A stretch of DNA of 64,000 nt from Tumidithrix helvetica. GTDB taxonomy: Bacteria; Cyanobacteriota; Cyanobacteriia; Pseudanabaenales; Pseudanabaenaceae. Below are positions 34,901-43,176 of the stretch, piece by piece. The notes under the pieces were generated by a model. It saw only the letters and a list, made by a program, of their open reading frames with translations, did not search any database and was not told the origin of the DNA. The translations under genes and the position numbers were made by a program. Position 1 is the stretch's first letter. Every line of letters begins with the position of its first letter. Where the stretch lies: contig NZ_CBDDRA010000003.1 in the NCBI RefSeq assembly GCF_965232925.1, forward strand, positions 186,001 to 250,000, written 5' to 3'.

Positions 34901-35417
34901 GAGTTAAAACATCTAAATTGGCAACTGTTTCCCCATTTGCTATTTGAGTTGCAAAACCCTCAATTCTTTTTCCAGTGGCATTCGATGATTTACTTACCCC
35001 AAAAGCCAATGCCCGAATAATTGTGTGGGCAAGGGGCTCTCTCTGAGCAGTGGCGATCGCCCTCAAAAATCCTTGCTTAGATAGATTAGCCAACAATTTT
35101 TGAAGTTCTGAATCATCTAACGACTTCTGAGCGATATTTAATGCCATCTCCCGAACAGGACTGCCCTCAGTCGCACATAGGGAACAAAGAAAATTAGCAA
35201 AAGCCGACTTTCCAGTTCCATAAACACTGGTGATAGTTGTGGCACGGGTTATATCAGAGTTCTCTGAATCAATCAGAATATATTCCAATGCCGCAACGGA
35301 GCGATCGGTGAGAATATAGCCCTGCAAAGCATCTGTGGAGTCAAAATCACGCTCTAAGTTGATTGAACGGGCAAAGCGACGGTTGATAGTAAAGTATTCT
35401 GAGAGTGGCTTAGTCAT
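31929..35417 (-). CDS. Large P-loop ATPase (1162 residues), defence-associated type
   Basis: The ATP site is near the N-terminus: SVYGTGKSAF at about 64-73 and VILIIDELGKSLE at about 184-197. The YGTGKS form is typical of big defence ATPases such as BrxC/PglY and DUF499 proteins. The rest is long helical sequence without a catalytic motif I recognise. Its start overlaps the end of the DUF4007 gene, so the two act together. It probably loads onto DNA and hosts the other components. Confidence 0.7.
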   Translation of the reverse strand: MTKPLSEYFTINRRFARSINLERDFDSTDALQGYILTDRSVAALEYILIDSENSDITRATTITSVYGTGKSAFANFLCSLCATEGSPVREMALNIAQKSLDDSELQKLLANLSKQGFLRAIATAQREPLAHTIIRALAFGVSKSSNATGKRIEGFATQIANGETVANLDVLTLLKEVLKTAKKPVILIIDELGKSLEFAVLRHRNDDLYLLQQIAELKLNKSQAFYFVGMLHQSFADYGHSLATVQRNEWSKIQGRFKDFAFSDLPRQMTKLMGQAIVSSLPTNDSKKINTWAKNWCKQLTRYGVKDISTDLLASTYPLHPIAALVLPILCNSYAQNDRSLFTFLASPEAYSFQNYLQETEFNKDFPLLKLDRIYDYFVEAIGTGFGSRPQLNKWVEIHTLISSMEQKISTSELNLLKTIGILNLVDSVGEFKATPQLVRLALIDTTIDVSRDGEAEIKLLLNDFPYKGFINHRKDELRLWEGTDFNIEAELISAIASERDSLAEILSSSFSLKPAIAQRHSYQTGTVRYFEFKYLDSCTNWDKLQCSNPSYDGMIAYWLDSVAPTNYPKLTIEGKPLVLITTTNLGVLKAVAVEYKALQKLQSRSELLHDRVARGEVNFRFHQAELRLGSTFRETFNLLQCECWVLGEKVEIARNQDFNAQLSKACDLVYKKSPVLKNELINRRELTGQAVKAMRTLIEAMLNHPEQERLGLAGYGPETSIYESVLNQTGIHRQENEVLGFYPPKEQSIKLFWLAIESFCLSAVQKSLTLNNLYQQLEAPPYGVKRGLIPILLASVLLYHNDDVSIYKDGVFIPVLGSEHFELLVKHPQRFAVRYFEIIGVRSQVFRELEAILTSPNPKKVNTKIRNVTMLSVVKPLFQFAKNLPAYTAKTKRITSEAQEVVKALGNAQEPDELIFNSLPVACGMEPIISGESEDGAVIAKEFKSKLVKVLHEIQTAYDSLLAYCYDLLYAAFGVTSSKEVLREDLRVRASYLTDACLERTLRRFTLAAAEKNSEDKTWLESLLMIVSDKPAESWSDNDVVAFESKLGDLARRFINLEALQKGMAASKNKGFDARRITIARPDGYEVHRLLWISPEDKEQIALDVAEILKKPMYQNNKRLQEGLVAIFAETALDIQASEDIIPISAKTTSQKHSQRSSKIN

Positions 35418-36318
35418 AGTATCTACTTATCAACTTTTGGCTTAATTGGGCTGAGTTTTCCCGAAACGACATCTGGAGAATATTAGCACTCTCAGCAAGT
35501 GAAATAGCTGATTCTTGCCGTGCTACCTGCTCGATCGCATCACACAAGACACTAGCGGTTATTTTGAAAGCCATACCGGGACTACCTACTTCGTATAAAA
35601 GTCGGTTTAAGGAAATTGTCTGGGTTGTAGGGCTGACAAGGTTAGCAAAGTCTAAACAGGAGGCAACAATTATTTCTGGCGGTAAGCTTGGCTTCTGCCC
35701 TATGTTAAATACCAAATTAGAGCCAACCTCAGTCATCAAGCCTAACTCAGCAAAAGGGCAATCTAGGTTGTCTTCATTAAGACTATCCTTATCCCTCTGG
35801 CTTAGATACATTCTAACTAAACAGGCGGCATCTTTTTTAAGCGAAGACTCAGCAATACGGCTACCAAATGTTTGCTCAGAATATATCTTTAAATCTGAAA
35901 GCAACGATTCATCAACCTTAAACTCATTTTTCCTGAACAGAAAGAAAACGAAATACCAAGCCGTTGCCCAGTAAGGTGGTTTTAGTAGTTGCCAATGGAG
36001 TAACCATAAACTGGCGGGGTCTTCAAGGTAGGGATCAAAGCCATCTTCGTCAAGCAACTGCTTTCCAAAAGCGGTGATCCCATTATCATCTATCAACTTG
36101 AAGGCTCTACACCAATAGCGAATCGACTTCGCCATATTTTTACCTACACCTAACTGAATATGAGCATCATCAGCCAAAAAAATATTAGGATTACAGCAAA
36201 CTGCATCAAACCCTTTCTTGAGCCAGCCAAAACGTGGGTGAAACGTCTCATGCCGCGCAAAGATTGGTGACAAGGCTGTATTTGGTGGGTTATTTTCAAG
36301 AGCAAGTTGGCTGATCAT
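35410..36318 (-). CDS. DUF4007-family protein
   Basis: 302 residues. FARHETFHPRFGWLKKGFDA and DAHIQLGVGKNMAKSIRYW near the N-terminus are the hallmarks of DUF4007. Family members occur beside PAPS-reductase and large ATPase genes in DNA-modification loci. It may be a DNA-binding specificity or adaptor protein. It overlaps the ATPase gene by eight bases and is divergent from the methyltransferase gene. Confidence 0.8.
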   Translation of the reverse strand: MISQLALENNPPNTALSPIFARHETFHPRFGWLKKGFDAVCCNPNIFLADDAHIQLGVGKNMAKSIRYWCRAFKLIDDNGITAFGKQLLDEDGFDPYLEDPASLWLLHWQLLKPPYWATAWYFVFFLFRKNEFKVDESLLSDLKIYSEQTFGSRIAESSLKKDAACLVRMYLSQRDKDSLNEDNLDCPFAELGLMTEVGSNLVFNIGQKPSLPPEIIVASCLDFANLVSPTTQTISLNRLLYEVGSPGMAFKITASVLCDAIEQVARQESAISLAESANILQMSFRENSAQLSQKLISRYYD

Positions 36319-36408
36319 GGAGGCAGAGACTATTGACTATCTGATTTTAGATGCTTTTCACGCTTACATTTCTTTAATATGGGTATCAAATAACATATTT
36401 AATATTTC

Positions 36409-38472
36409 ATGACAGTGATCGCACAGCAGGAAAACATTGAAAAACAAATTGCCTCACTATGCCAGCAAAGTAAAATTGGCAAAAAACTTCCTGCTGCTCT
36501 CTACGTTCATACTTCTGCCTTGGTTAATCTCGATTCTGAACTACAGAAATACGAACTGCAAGCCAGAATTCTATTACCAAGCTCTTATACCTTTACCCTA
36601 ATTAAGTTCAGTTACGACCAGCCTAAAATATCTTATCTGTTCTATCCAAATTTTGATAACGATCCCCATCCTGCTTTACACACCAGCATTCAAGTTAATT
36701 TGCAATTAGGTGAAATTCAGCAAAGGGATTACAGCACTTCCAATAATCCCCCAATCCTCCACCGCAAAGAAACCTTTGTTGCAGTCAACTATCCCAAATA
36801 TCAAGAATTTGCCGAACTAACGCGACAAGAAGAAGCGATCGCTCTACTCCGAAACACAAGTACCATTGGTACCCGCAATGGCTGGCAGCAAAGACTACAG
36901 GAATTAAATGTAAAGGTTGAAGGACATAGAGTAATTACTCAGACTGAGTTTCAGCCCAAAATAGAACGCCACAAAGCCGCTATCCATCGACCAGATTTAT
37001 CCAAGCCCGTTCGTCTAGTATTAGAAGCAGGGCTACTAACTGAAGGCTCAACCTTTTTTGACTACGGCTGCGGTCATGGAGAAGACATTAAGAGGATTCG
37101 CGATCGCGGCTTTACCAGTAGTGGTTGGGATCCATACTACCGCCCTCAAAGCGATCGCACCCCTGCTGATATTGTAAATCTTGGCTATATTATCAACGTA
37201 ATCGAATCCCAAGCAGAAAGACACGAAGCACTGCTTAAAGCTTGGGAACTAGCACAACGGGTTCTAATCGTCTCCGCACAGGTTCTGATCGGCGATGTCG
37301 GACAAGGACAAATTGCCTACAGCGATGGTGTGGTCAGCAGTCGAAATACATTCCAAAAATACTACGAGCAAGAAGAACTCAAACTCTACATCGATCGCGT
37401 CTTAGGAGTAGATTCTGTTCCCGTCGCCTTGGGTATCTATTTTGTGTTTCGCGATGACGCACAAGCGCAGAGTTTTAGAGCATCGCGTTTTCACTCCCGT
37501 GCCACAACGCCCAGAATTAGAGTCGCCTCCAAACGCTTTGAAGATTACCGAGAGCTGCTGTCGCCTCTCATGGAATTCTTCACGGAAAGAGGTAGACTGC
37601 CCCTTGGCGAAGAATTGCGAAACTTCGATGCCCTGCTGGCTGAATTTGGTACAGTGCGTCGAGCCTTCAATATCATCGTGCAAGCAACCAATCAAGATGA
37701 ATGGGATGCGATCGCCGATAAACGCCGTCAAGATATTCTGGTGTTTCTCGCCCTCAGTAACTTTGACAATCCCTACAAACGGCTCAAACTCAGTCAGCTC
37801 TCGACCCAATATCAAACCGATGTCAAATCTTTATTTGGCTCTTATCAAGGGGCAAGCACCACTGCTGACCTGATGTTATTCAACTTAGGCAGACCAGGAT
37901 TTATCGCTACCTGCTGTCAAAACAGCAAAATCGGACGATTAGATCGCCAAGCCCTTTACGTTCATGTTTCTGCGCTGGATCGTCTCGACACGATGCTGAG
38001 GCTCTATGAAGGCTGTGCCAGTCGCACCATTGGCAGAATGGATGGAGCCACCCTGATCAAATTTCACCTGCACAAGCCGAAAATAACCTACCTGTTTTAT
38101 CCCGATTTTGATGACACTCCACACCCCAAGATGCAAGCCTCGATGCAAATCGACTTGAGAGATTTGCACGTTCGCTATCGCGACTATCACAACTCTGACG
38201 ATCCACCCGTGCTGCATTGCAAGGAGACCTATGTGATGCCTGACTATCCACAGTACGAGAAGTTTGCCAAGTTGACCAAGCAGGAAGAAAACTGGGGACT
38301 GTTGGACAACTTGAAGGAAATCACCCATTTTCAAAGCTGGCAACAAACCCTTCGCGATCGTTGTGCTGAACTCCAAGGGCATCGAATTGTTTGGAGTAAG
38401 GATGCTGACCCAGAGAAGGTTAAGTTATTAAAAGCAAAACATAAAGTTAAGAAATCAGATGAAACCCTGTGA
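36409..38472 (+). CDS. DNA phosphorothioation-associated putative methyltransferase with flanking repeat domains
   Basis: 687 residues. A Rossmann methyltransferase is in the centre: FFDYGCGHGEDIKRI near 216, then GWDPYY and VNLGYIINVIE. This matches the Dnd-linked family TIGR04096 as I recall it. On each side is a copy of one other domain: QSKIGKKLPAALYVHTSAL and SYLFYPNFD in the first 185 residues, and NSKIGRLDRQALYVHVSAL and TYLFYPDFD after about 500. It may modify bases near sulfur sites, or bind modified DNA. It reads out toward the right island end. Confidence 0.85.
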   Translation: MTVIAQQENIEKQIASLCQQSKIGKKLPAALYVHTSALVNLDSELQKYELQARILLPSSYTFTLIKFSYDQPKISYLFYPNFDNDPHPALHTSIQVNLQLGEIQQRDYSTSNNPPILHRKETFVAVNYPKYQEFAELTRQEEAIALLRNTSTIGTRNGWQQRLQELNVKVEGHRVITQTEFQPKIERHKAAIHRPDLSKPVRLVLEAGLLTEGSTFFDYGCGHGEDIKRIRDRGFTSSGWDPYYRPQSDRTPADIVNLGYIINVIESQAERHEALLKAWELAQRVLIVSAQVLIGDVGQGQIAYSDGVVSSRNTFQKYYEQEELKLYIDRVLGVDSVPVALGIYFVFRDDAQAQSFRASRFHSRATTPRIRVASKRFEDYRELLSPLMEFFTERGRLPLGEELRNFDALLAEFGTVRRAFNIIVQATNQDEWDAIADKRRQDILVFLALSNFDNPYKRLKLSQLSTQYQTDVKSLFGSYQGASTTADLMLFNLGRPGFIATCCQNSKIGRLDRQALYVHVSALDRLDTMLRLYEGCASRTIGRMDGATLIKFHLHKPKITYLFYPDFDDTPHPKMQASMQIDLRDLHVRYRDYHNSDDPPVLHCKETYVMPDYPQYEKFAKLTKQEENWGLLDNLKEITHFQSWQQTLRDRCAELQGHRIVWSKDADPEKVKLLKAKHKVKKSDETL

Positions 38473-38623
38473 AATGTGTCAGTAACTTAGTAAAGTCCGT
38501 TACCGCATTCAATATGACAAGGTGCATCACTAATCTGTCCATTATGTTGGCAGCAATGGAAAGCTTAATTCTCTCGAAAATCAAGATAACATGGGTATAT
38601 CTGTGATAATCCTCGCTCTTTCC

Positions 38624-38755
38624 ATGTTCGCCACAAATGAAACCCAATCAGCAAATTTAGTCCGCGAACTACGGTTTCGCCTAGGCTTAACCCAAGAACA
38701 ACTCGCCGCCGAACTAGGCATAACGTTTGCCAGCTACGCGCCATCGCAACCGTAA
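38624..38755 (+). pseudogene. Truncated XRE-type helix-turn-helix fragment
   Basis: Forty-three codons from ATG 38624 include NLVRELRFRLGLTQEQLAAELGI, the first half of a common cyanobacterial XRE domain. The continuation expected after GITF (a SxxRWENG helix) is replaced by an unrelated SYAPSQP and a stop. It is a gene fragment at the island edge. Confidence 0.65.
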
Positions 38756-38900
38756 CCAGCTATCAGATTCAATGGCAACTGTCCCTTTCTGTCTACCCAT
38801 TTGCTACCCAAACTTGGCTATAACCTACCCAAGTTTACCCAAAAAATACCTAGGTAAAGGGCTTGCAGGACTAGGATTTGTGTGGATATACTAATATAAG

Positions 38901-38946
38901 TCTCCTTACCAAGGAGAATGTCGAGAGTTCAAATCTCTTCACCCCC
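38901..38946 (+). repeat. Island right attachment repeat (tRNA-Gly 3' fragment)
   Basis: Direct repeat of tRNA-Gly positions 9001-9046 with 43 of 46 bases identical. The acceptor 5' strand and D-arm are missing, so it cannot be a tRNA. It marks the far end of the integrated island. The three changes, including G to A in the anticodon, show it is no longer under selection. Confidence 0.85.
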
Positions 38947-39092
38947 TTATATTTTAAATTTAATTTTGTTCTTTTCGAATCATGCCACTGTTTTCTTTTC
39001 CATCTTGCCATTCATAAAGGTTGCATGCATTCAGGACGGTCATTCTTGGGACTGTTGACTTTAGCGCTGACAGGAAGACACCATTAGTTCAG

Positions 39093-41321
39093 ATGGATCT
39101 ATTCGAGAGCCACCGACAGCAAATCACCGCAGCAGAAGCACCCCTCGCCGATCGCTTACGTCCGCGCACCCTTGAGGAATTCATCGGACAGGAGCATATC
39201 TTGGGACAGGGGCGATTGCTCCGTCGTGCGATTCAAGCCGATCGCCTATCTTCGCTGATCTTTTATGGACCACCAGGGACGGGTAAAACTACCTTGGCGC
39301 GGATTATTGCCAATACCACCAATGCCCACTTCATTGCGATTAATGCTGTGCTGGCGGGTGTGAAGGATATTCGCGAAGCGATCGACGGGGCGCAGACACA
39401 GAGAGGCTATCACGATCGCCGCACAATTCTCTTTGTCGATGAGGTGCACCGCTTTAATAAAGCCCAACAGGATGCGCTTTTGCCTTGGGTAGAGAATGGC
39501 ACGATTATTTTGATTGGCGCAACGACAGAGAATCCATTTTTTGAAGTGAATAAAGCGCTGGTCAGCCGATCGCGACTGTTTCAATTAAGACCACTCACAG
39601 AGGAAGACTTACGTGGGGTATTGACGCAAGCACTCAGCGATCGCGAAAGGGGCTATGGCAAGTTAGCTGTGCGGATGGATGAGGAGGCGATCGCCCATTT
39701 AGCAAATGTAGCGAATGGTGACGCGCGATCGCTGCTGAATGCCTTAGAATTAGCAGTGGAGACGACTCCAACTGAAGATGGGGAAATTCTGATTACGTTA
39801 GCGGTCGCCGAGGAATCCATTCAGAAACGGGCAGTTCTCTATGACAAGGAAGGAGATGCCCATTTCGATACGATTAGCGCCTTTATCAAGAGCGTGCGCG
39901 GTTCCGATCCTGATGCAGCGCTCTATTGGCTGGCAAAAATGGTCTATGCAGGCGAAGATCCGCGTTTTATTTTGCGACGATTGCTAATTTTAGCAAGTGA
40001 AGATATTGGGCTTGCCGATCCGCAGGCAGTGGTGGTGGTGAATGCCTGCGCTGAAGCCTTCGATCGGATTGGGTTGCCCGAAGGTCGCTATCATTTGGCA
40101 CAGGCAACCCTCTATCTTGTCAATGCCCCCAAATCGAATAGCATTATGGGGCTTTTTGACGCGATCGCAGCGGTGGAAAGCGAACGTCAGTCCGATGTTC
40201 CCAATCCGCTCAAAGATGGCAGTCGCGACAAAAAGGGATTCGGTCATGGTGTGGGCTATCTCTATCCCCATGCCTATCGCGATCATTGGATCGAACAACA
40301 ATATTTGCCCAGCAGCCTACAGGGACAGGTCTTCTATCAACCTTCAGAACAGGGGGCAGAGGCAGCGATTCGCCTACAGGTCGTGCGGCGACGCGAAGCA
40401 CAGTTGGCGGCAATGGTGCGCGGCATGGGAACGGAAATTCCTGAGGTATTAACCTTTAGCCCAGCGGATTCTGCGACCGATCGCTGGTTGCAACGCACGA
40501 TCTCTCAGGCAGGCGATCGCTTGGGAACGATTCGCGATCGCTTGTTCTCCCGTTTGTCCCTGCAACGCCATCATGTAGTTTTAGATGTAAATGCGGCAAC
40601 GGGTTTGCTAACTTGGGAAGCCCTACGTCAGGTTCCTGAAGGTGGCGTTTATGCCCTCACCTATCAAAAAACCGATGCCATAGCTTTGCAAGAACAGGTA
40701 GCAGGATTGTCCGAACTGGCTCGCCCCATCGTTATGTCGGGAAATTTAATCGAAATCCCCCCTGCGATCGCATCTGTTCGTTTCGATCGGATTCTCGGCT
40801 ACAACGCGCTGATGCGCGAACCAGATAAGCTCGCCTGCGTGCGGCAGTTAGTAAAACTCTTGCAACCCGATGGCACGATCGCGCTTTACGAACCAATTCC
40901 CAAACACACGCAGCGCATATATCAGTTGCTCGATCGCCCTACCCTAGGTTTATCTGACGATTTTTACGATCGCTGGGTGCAAGCCGAGGAAGCGATCTAC
41001 GATCGCCCTGATGCCCCCATGACCAATTGGGATGCGGACGACTTGCGATCGATCTTTAAACAGGCAGGCTTGGCTGTGGCAATCGAAGTCGAACAAATTA
41101 CCATATCTATGCAAATTTCTGCGGCTTTACGCGATCGCTGGTTCGAGTCTTCTAAAACCAAAGCAAAACCATCCTATGGTACTTATCTCGCGAAGTTTCT
41201 CACGGTTGATGAAGTGGCGATCGTGCGGCAGTTATTAAGCGATCGGCTATTGAATAAAACGGTAGCTTGGGCGAGTTCTGGGTGCAGTGTCTTTGCCTCA
41301 GTTTTTCGATCGAGTCCCTAG
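39093..41321 (+). CDS. rarA: RarA/MgsA-type AAA ATPase with C-terminal methyltransferase-like extension
   Basis: 742 residues from ATG 39093 (MDLFESH); an ATG at 39021 adds 24 residues that do not look conserved. Walker A is GPPGTGKT at 59-66, Walker B LFVDEVHRF, and the MgsA C-terminal tetramer domain follows (KDGSRDKKGFGHGVGYLYPH). From about 470 on there is a Rossmann-like unit (VVLDVNAATGLLTWEAL, LQPDGTIALYEP) that resembles a SAM methyltransferase. RarA acts at stalled replication forks. The fusion is known in cyanobacteria. Confidence 0.9.
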   Translation: MDLFESHRQQITAAEAPLADRLRPRTLEEFIGQEHILGQGRLLRRAIQADRLSSLIFYGPPGTGKTTLARIIANTTNAHFIAINAVLAGVKDIREAIDGAQTQRGYHDRRTILFVDEVHRFNKAQQDALLPWVENGTIILIGATTENPFFEVNKALVSRSRLFQLRPLTEEDLRGVLTQALSDRERGYGKLAVRMDEEAIAHLANVANGDARSLLNALELAVETTPTEDGEILITLAVAEESIQKRAVLYDKEGDAHFDTISAFIKSVRGSDPDAALYWLAKMVYAGEDPRFILRRLLILASEDIGLADPQAVVVVNACAEAFDRIGLPEGRYHLAQATLYLVNAPKSNSIMGLFDAIAAVESERQSDVPNPLKDGSRDKKGFGHGVGYLYPHAYRDHWIEQQYLPSSLQGQVFYQPSEQGAEAAIRLQVVRRREAQLAAMVRGMGTEIPEVLTFSPADSATDRWLQRTISQAGDRLGTIRDRLFSRLSLQRHHVVLDVNAATGLLTWEALRQVPEGGVYALTYQKTDAIALQEQVAGLSELARPIVMSGNLIEIPPAIASVRFDRILGYNALMREPDKLACVRQLVKLLQPDGTIALYEPIPKHTQRIYQLLDRPTLGLSDDFYDRWVQAEEAIYDRPDAPMTNWDADDLRSIFKQAGLAVAIEVEQITISMQISAALRDRWFESSKTKAKPSYGTYLAKFLTVDEVAIVRQLLSDRLLNKTVAWASSGCSVFASVFRSSP

Positions 41322-41431
41322 TTTTTTTAGTAGGTTGTTCGACAAGAAAAAAACTTAAAAAATCAGAAAGTCTTGCATAATACTTTCTGAATAGGGTAAA
41401 AGATGCTAAATATAAGCTTGGTGTAAGTAGA

Positions 41432-41941
41432 GTGCCTGCAAATAAAAAGATGACTTCAAGTAGAGCCAGAGTCTCAGAGCAGTATAAATACGCGGAGCGA
41501 CCCTCCCAGCGCAGCACCCGACGGTCTCCCGCGCCGCAAAGAAATGTAAAAAATTTACCTCGCCGTTCTTCAGTCCCCTTACCTGCGTGGCTTCAGTTTT
41601 TAGTTGCTATCCAAAAGCTCTCGATTACATCGACAGTCATGTTAACTGTAGGTGTTTTTGGCATCTACGGTTGGACGGTCTATGCTCAAGAGTCTTGGAA
41701 TAACCAGCACAAGAAACTGGAGCAATTGCAACGACAAGAACGTCAATTAACATCAGCAGAAGCATCGCTCAGCTATGACCTGATTAAAAAGTTTCAAACC
41801 CAACCAGGTGAATTGGTGCGTGAAAGCCCCGAACGCTCCATATTTCTTGAGAGCGCACCCACAAGACCTAATCGTGCCCCCGCTCCTGTCCCAGCCGATA
41901 CAGACACAAAAGCAAAATCTCCTACCCCAGTTGGTTACTAA
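41432..41941 (+). CDS. Single-span membrane protein, septum-protein-like layout
   Basis: 169 residues from GTG 41432. A basic, Ser/Arg-rich N-terminus (about 1-55) is followed by one membrane helix (ITSTVMLTVGVFGIYGWTVYA, 64-84), a short coiled coil (WNNQHKKLEQLQRQERQL) and a Pro-rich tail. This plan resembles FtsL/DivIC-type division proteins, but there is no sequence match I can defend. Confidence 0.7.
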   Translation: MPANKKMTSSRARVSEQYKYAERPSQRSTRRSPAPQRNVKNLPRRSSVPLPAWLQFLVAIQKLSITSTVMLTVGVFGIYGWTVYAQESWNNQHKKLEQLQRQERQLTSAEASLSYDLIKKFQTQPGELVRESPERSIFLESAPTRPNRAPAPVPADTDTKAKSPTPVGY

Positions 41942-42027
41942 GTCGGATATTTAATGCCAATTCGATATTAAGCTAGTAAGTTAGCTGTTATCGTTTCAAA
42001 CATTAACCAATTGAATTTATGACGATG

Positions 42028-42051
42028 AGCCATCAGCACCAGTTGATGGCT
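42028..42051 (+). terminator. Rho-independent terminator
   Basis: AGCCATCA and TGATGGCT form an 8-bp stem around an eight-base loop, followed by TGTTGTTTT. It sits 87 bases past the membrane-protein stop and before fabD. Confidence 0.7.
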
Positions 42052-42106
42052 TGTTGTTTTGAGAACAGTCTATTTTTAAAATTTCTTTGAGAGTGGTTTA
42101 AATTTT

Positions 42107-42985
42107 ATGGCGATCGCATGGGTATTTCCAGGACAGGGCTCACAGGCAGTAGGAATGGGGCTAGACCTACTCGAAGTAGGACAAGAGAAACTAGCTCAAG
42201 CCGAGCAAATTTTAGGATGGTCGGTTTCAGAGAAGTGTCAAGCGGAGATTGCTGAACTTTCCAAGACGGAATATACCCAGCCCTGTTTGTATGTGGTTTC
42301 TGCGATTTTGCTCGATATTCTCAAAGCCAAAGGCAAAATGCCTGACCTAGTTGCAGGGCACAGTTTAGGTGAATATACCGCCCTCTATTGTGCAGGGGTA
42401 CTGGACTATGTTACGGGCTTAGAATTGGTCAAAGCGCGATCGCTGTTGATGGCAGAGGTGAGTGGTGGCGCGATGCGAGTTTTGATGGGCTTCGATCGCA
42501 GCAAACTAGAAGCGATCGTGGCGGAGATTGATGAGGTAGTGCTTGCCAATGACAATAGTGCCGATCAAGTCGTCATTTCAGGCACACCAGAGGCTATTCA
42601 AATTGCATGCGATCGCCTTAAACCCAAACGCGCACTCCCTCTGGCTGTGAGTGGGGCATTCCATTCTCCGATGATGGCAGGTGCTGCCGATAAGTTTGCC
42701 GATCTGCTCTTACAAGTTAAATGGCAAGATGCCAAAATACCTGTGCTGTCTAATGTAGAGCCCAATGATGCCACTACTTCAGGGCAAATTTTACGCGATC
42801 GGCTCAAACAACAAATGACCTCACCCGTGCGGTGGCGCGAAATCTGCCAGTATCTCTCAACGGAAGGCTATACACAAGCGGTAGAAGTTGGGGCAGGGAA
42901 AGTACTCACAGGTTTAATTAAGCGCGCTGCCCCAGGTATAAAATTGGTGAATATCAGTACGCTTGAGCAAGCCAATACCTTTTGA
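42107..42985 (+). CDS. fabD: Malonyl-CoA:ACP transacylase
   Basis: 292 residues. FPGQGSQ at 7-13, nucleophile S86 in GHSLGEY, and H186 in GAFHSPMM are all present. It loads malonate onto acyl carrier protein for fatty-acid synthesis in the cytoplasm. Length and motifs are normal for bacterial FabD. It stands alone here, without other fab genes. Confidence 0.96.
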   Translation: MAIAWVFPGQGSQAVGMGLDLLEVGQEKLAQAEQILGWSVSEKCQAEIAELSKTEYTQPCLYVVSAILLDILKAKGKMPDLVAGHSLGEYTALYCAGVLDYVTGLELVKARSLLMAEVSGGAMRVLMGFDRSKLEAIVAEIDEVVLANDNSADQVVISGTPEAIQIACDRLKPKRALPLAVSGAFHSPMMAGAADKFADLLLQVKWQDAKIPVLSNVEPNDATTSGQILRDRLKQQMTSPVRWREICQYLSTEGYTQAVEVGAGKVLTGLIKRAAPGIKLVNISTLEQANTF

Positions 42986-43037
42986 GAAAATCGGAATAGT
43001 AAAATTATCGTGAATTTAAACATCCAGTTCCCTCCCT

Positions 43038-43102
43038 TACCCTGCGGGAAGTCGCTTCGCGGAAGCGTGCAAGGGGGGGAGGGTTAGGGTGGGGTAATTT
43101 AC
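43038..43102. repeat. GC-rich intergenic repeat with hairpin
   Basis: A stem CGCTTC-GCG-GAAGCG at 43053-43067 is flanked by a C-rich and a G-rich run (CCCTGCGGG on the left, AGGGGGGGAGGGTTAGGG on the right). It lies between the convergent fabD and clpP genes. The motif looks like the short GAAGTCGCTTCGCGG repeats seen between cyanobacterial genes, but I cannot show other copies here. Confidence 0.4.
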
Positions 43103-43176
43103 CTATTTAACAAGCAATTCCCTATGCATTCAAACGCGAGTCAAAAGCAGTAACGCTCCGAAGATCGAAAGAATTC

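Larger units (their letters stand above)
38473..39020. other. Right island end: intergenic stretch with remnants
   Basis: Beyond the methyltransferase stop there is no intact gene. The stretch holds a truncated XRE-type fragment (38624-38755), short TACCCAA repeats around 38800-38845, and the tRNA-Gly fragment at 38901-38946. After this the sequence is AT-rich up to the rarA gene. Confidence 0.6.

Noticed and set aside
30483..36318. A BREX type 4 system, suggested by a PAPS-reductase-like protein and a large ATPase
   Set aside because: No PglZ, BrxL or BrxA/B-like gene is present and the two parts are on separate transcripts.
38901..38946. A second tRNA-Gly gene
   Set aside because: The acceptor 5' strand and D-arm are absent and the anticodon is altered; it is a fragment left by integration.
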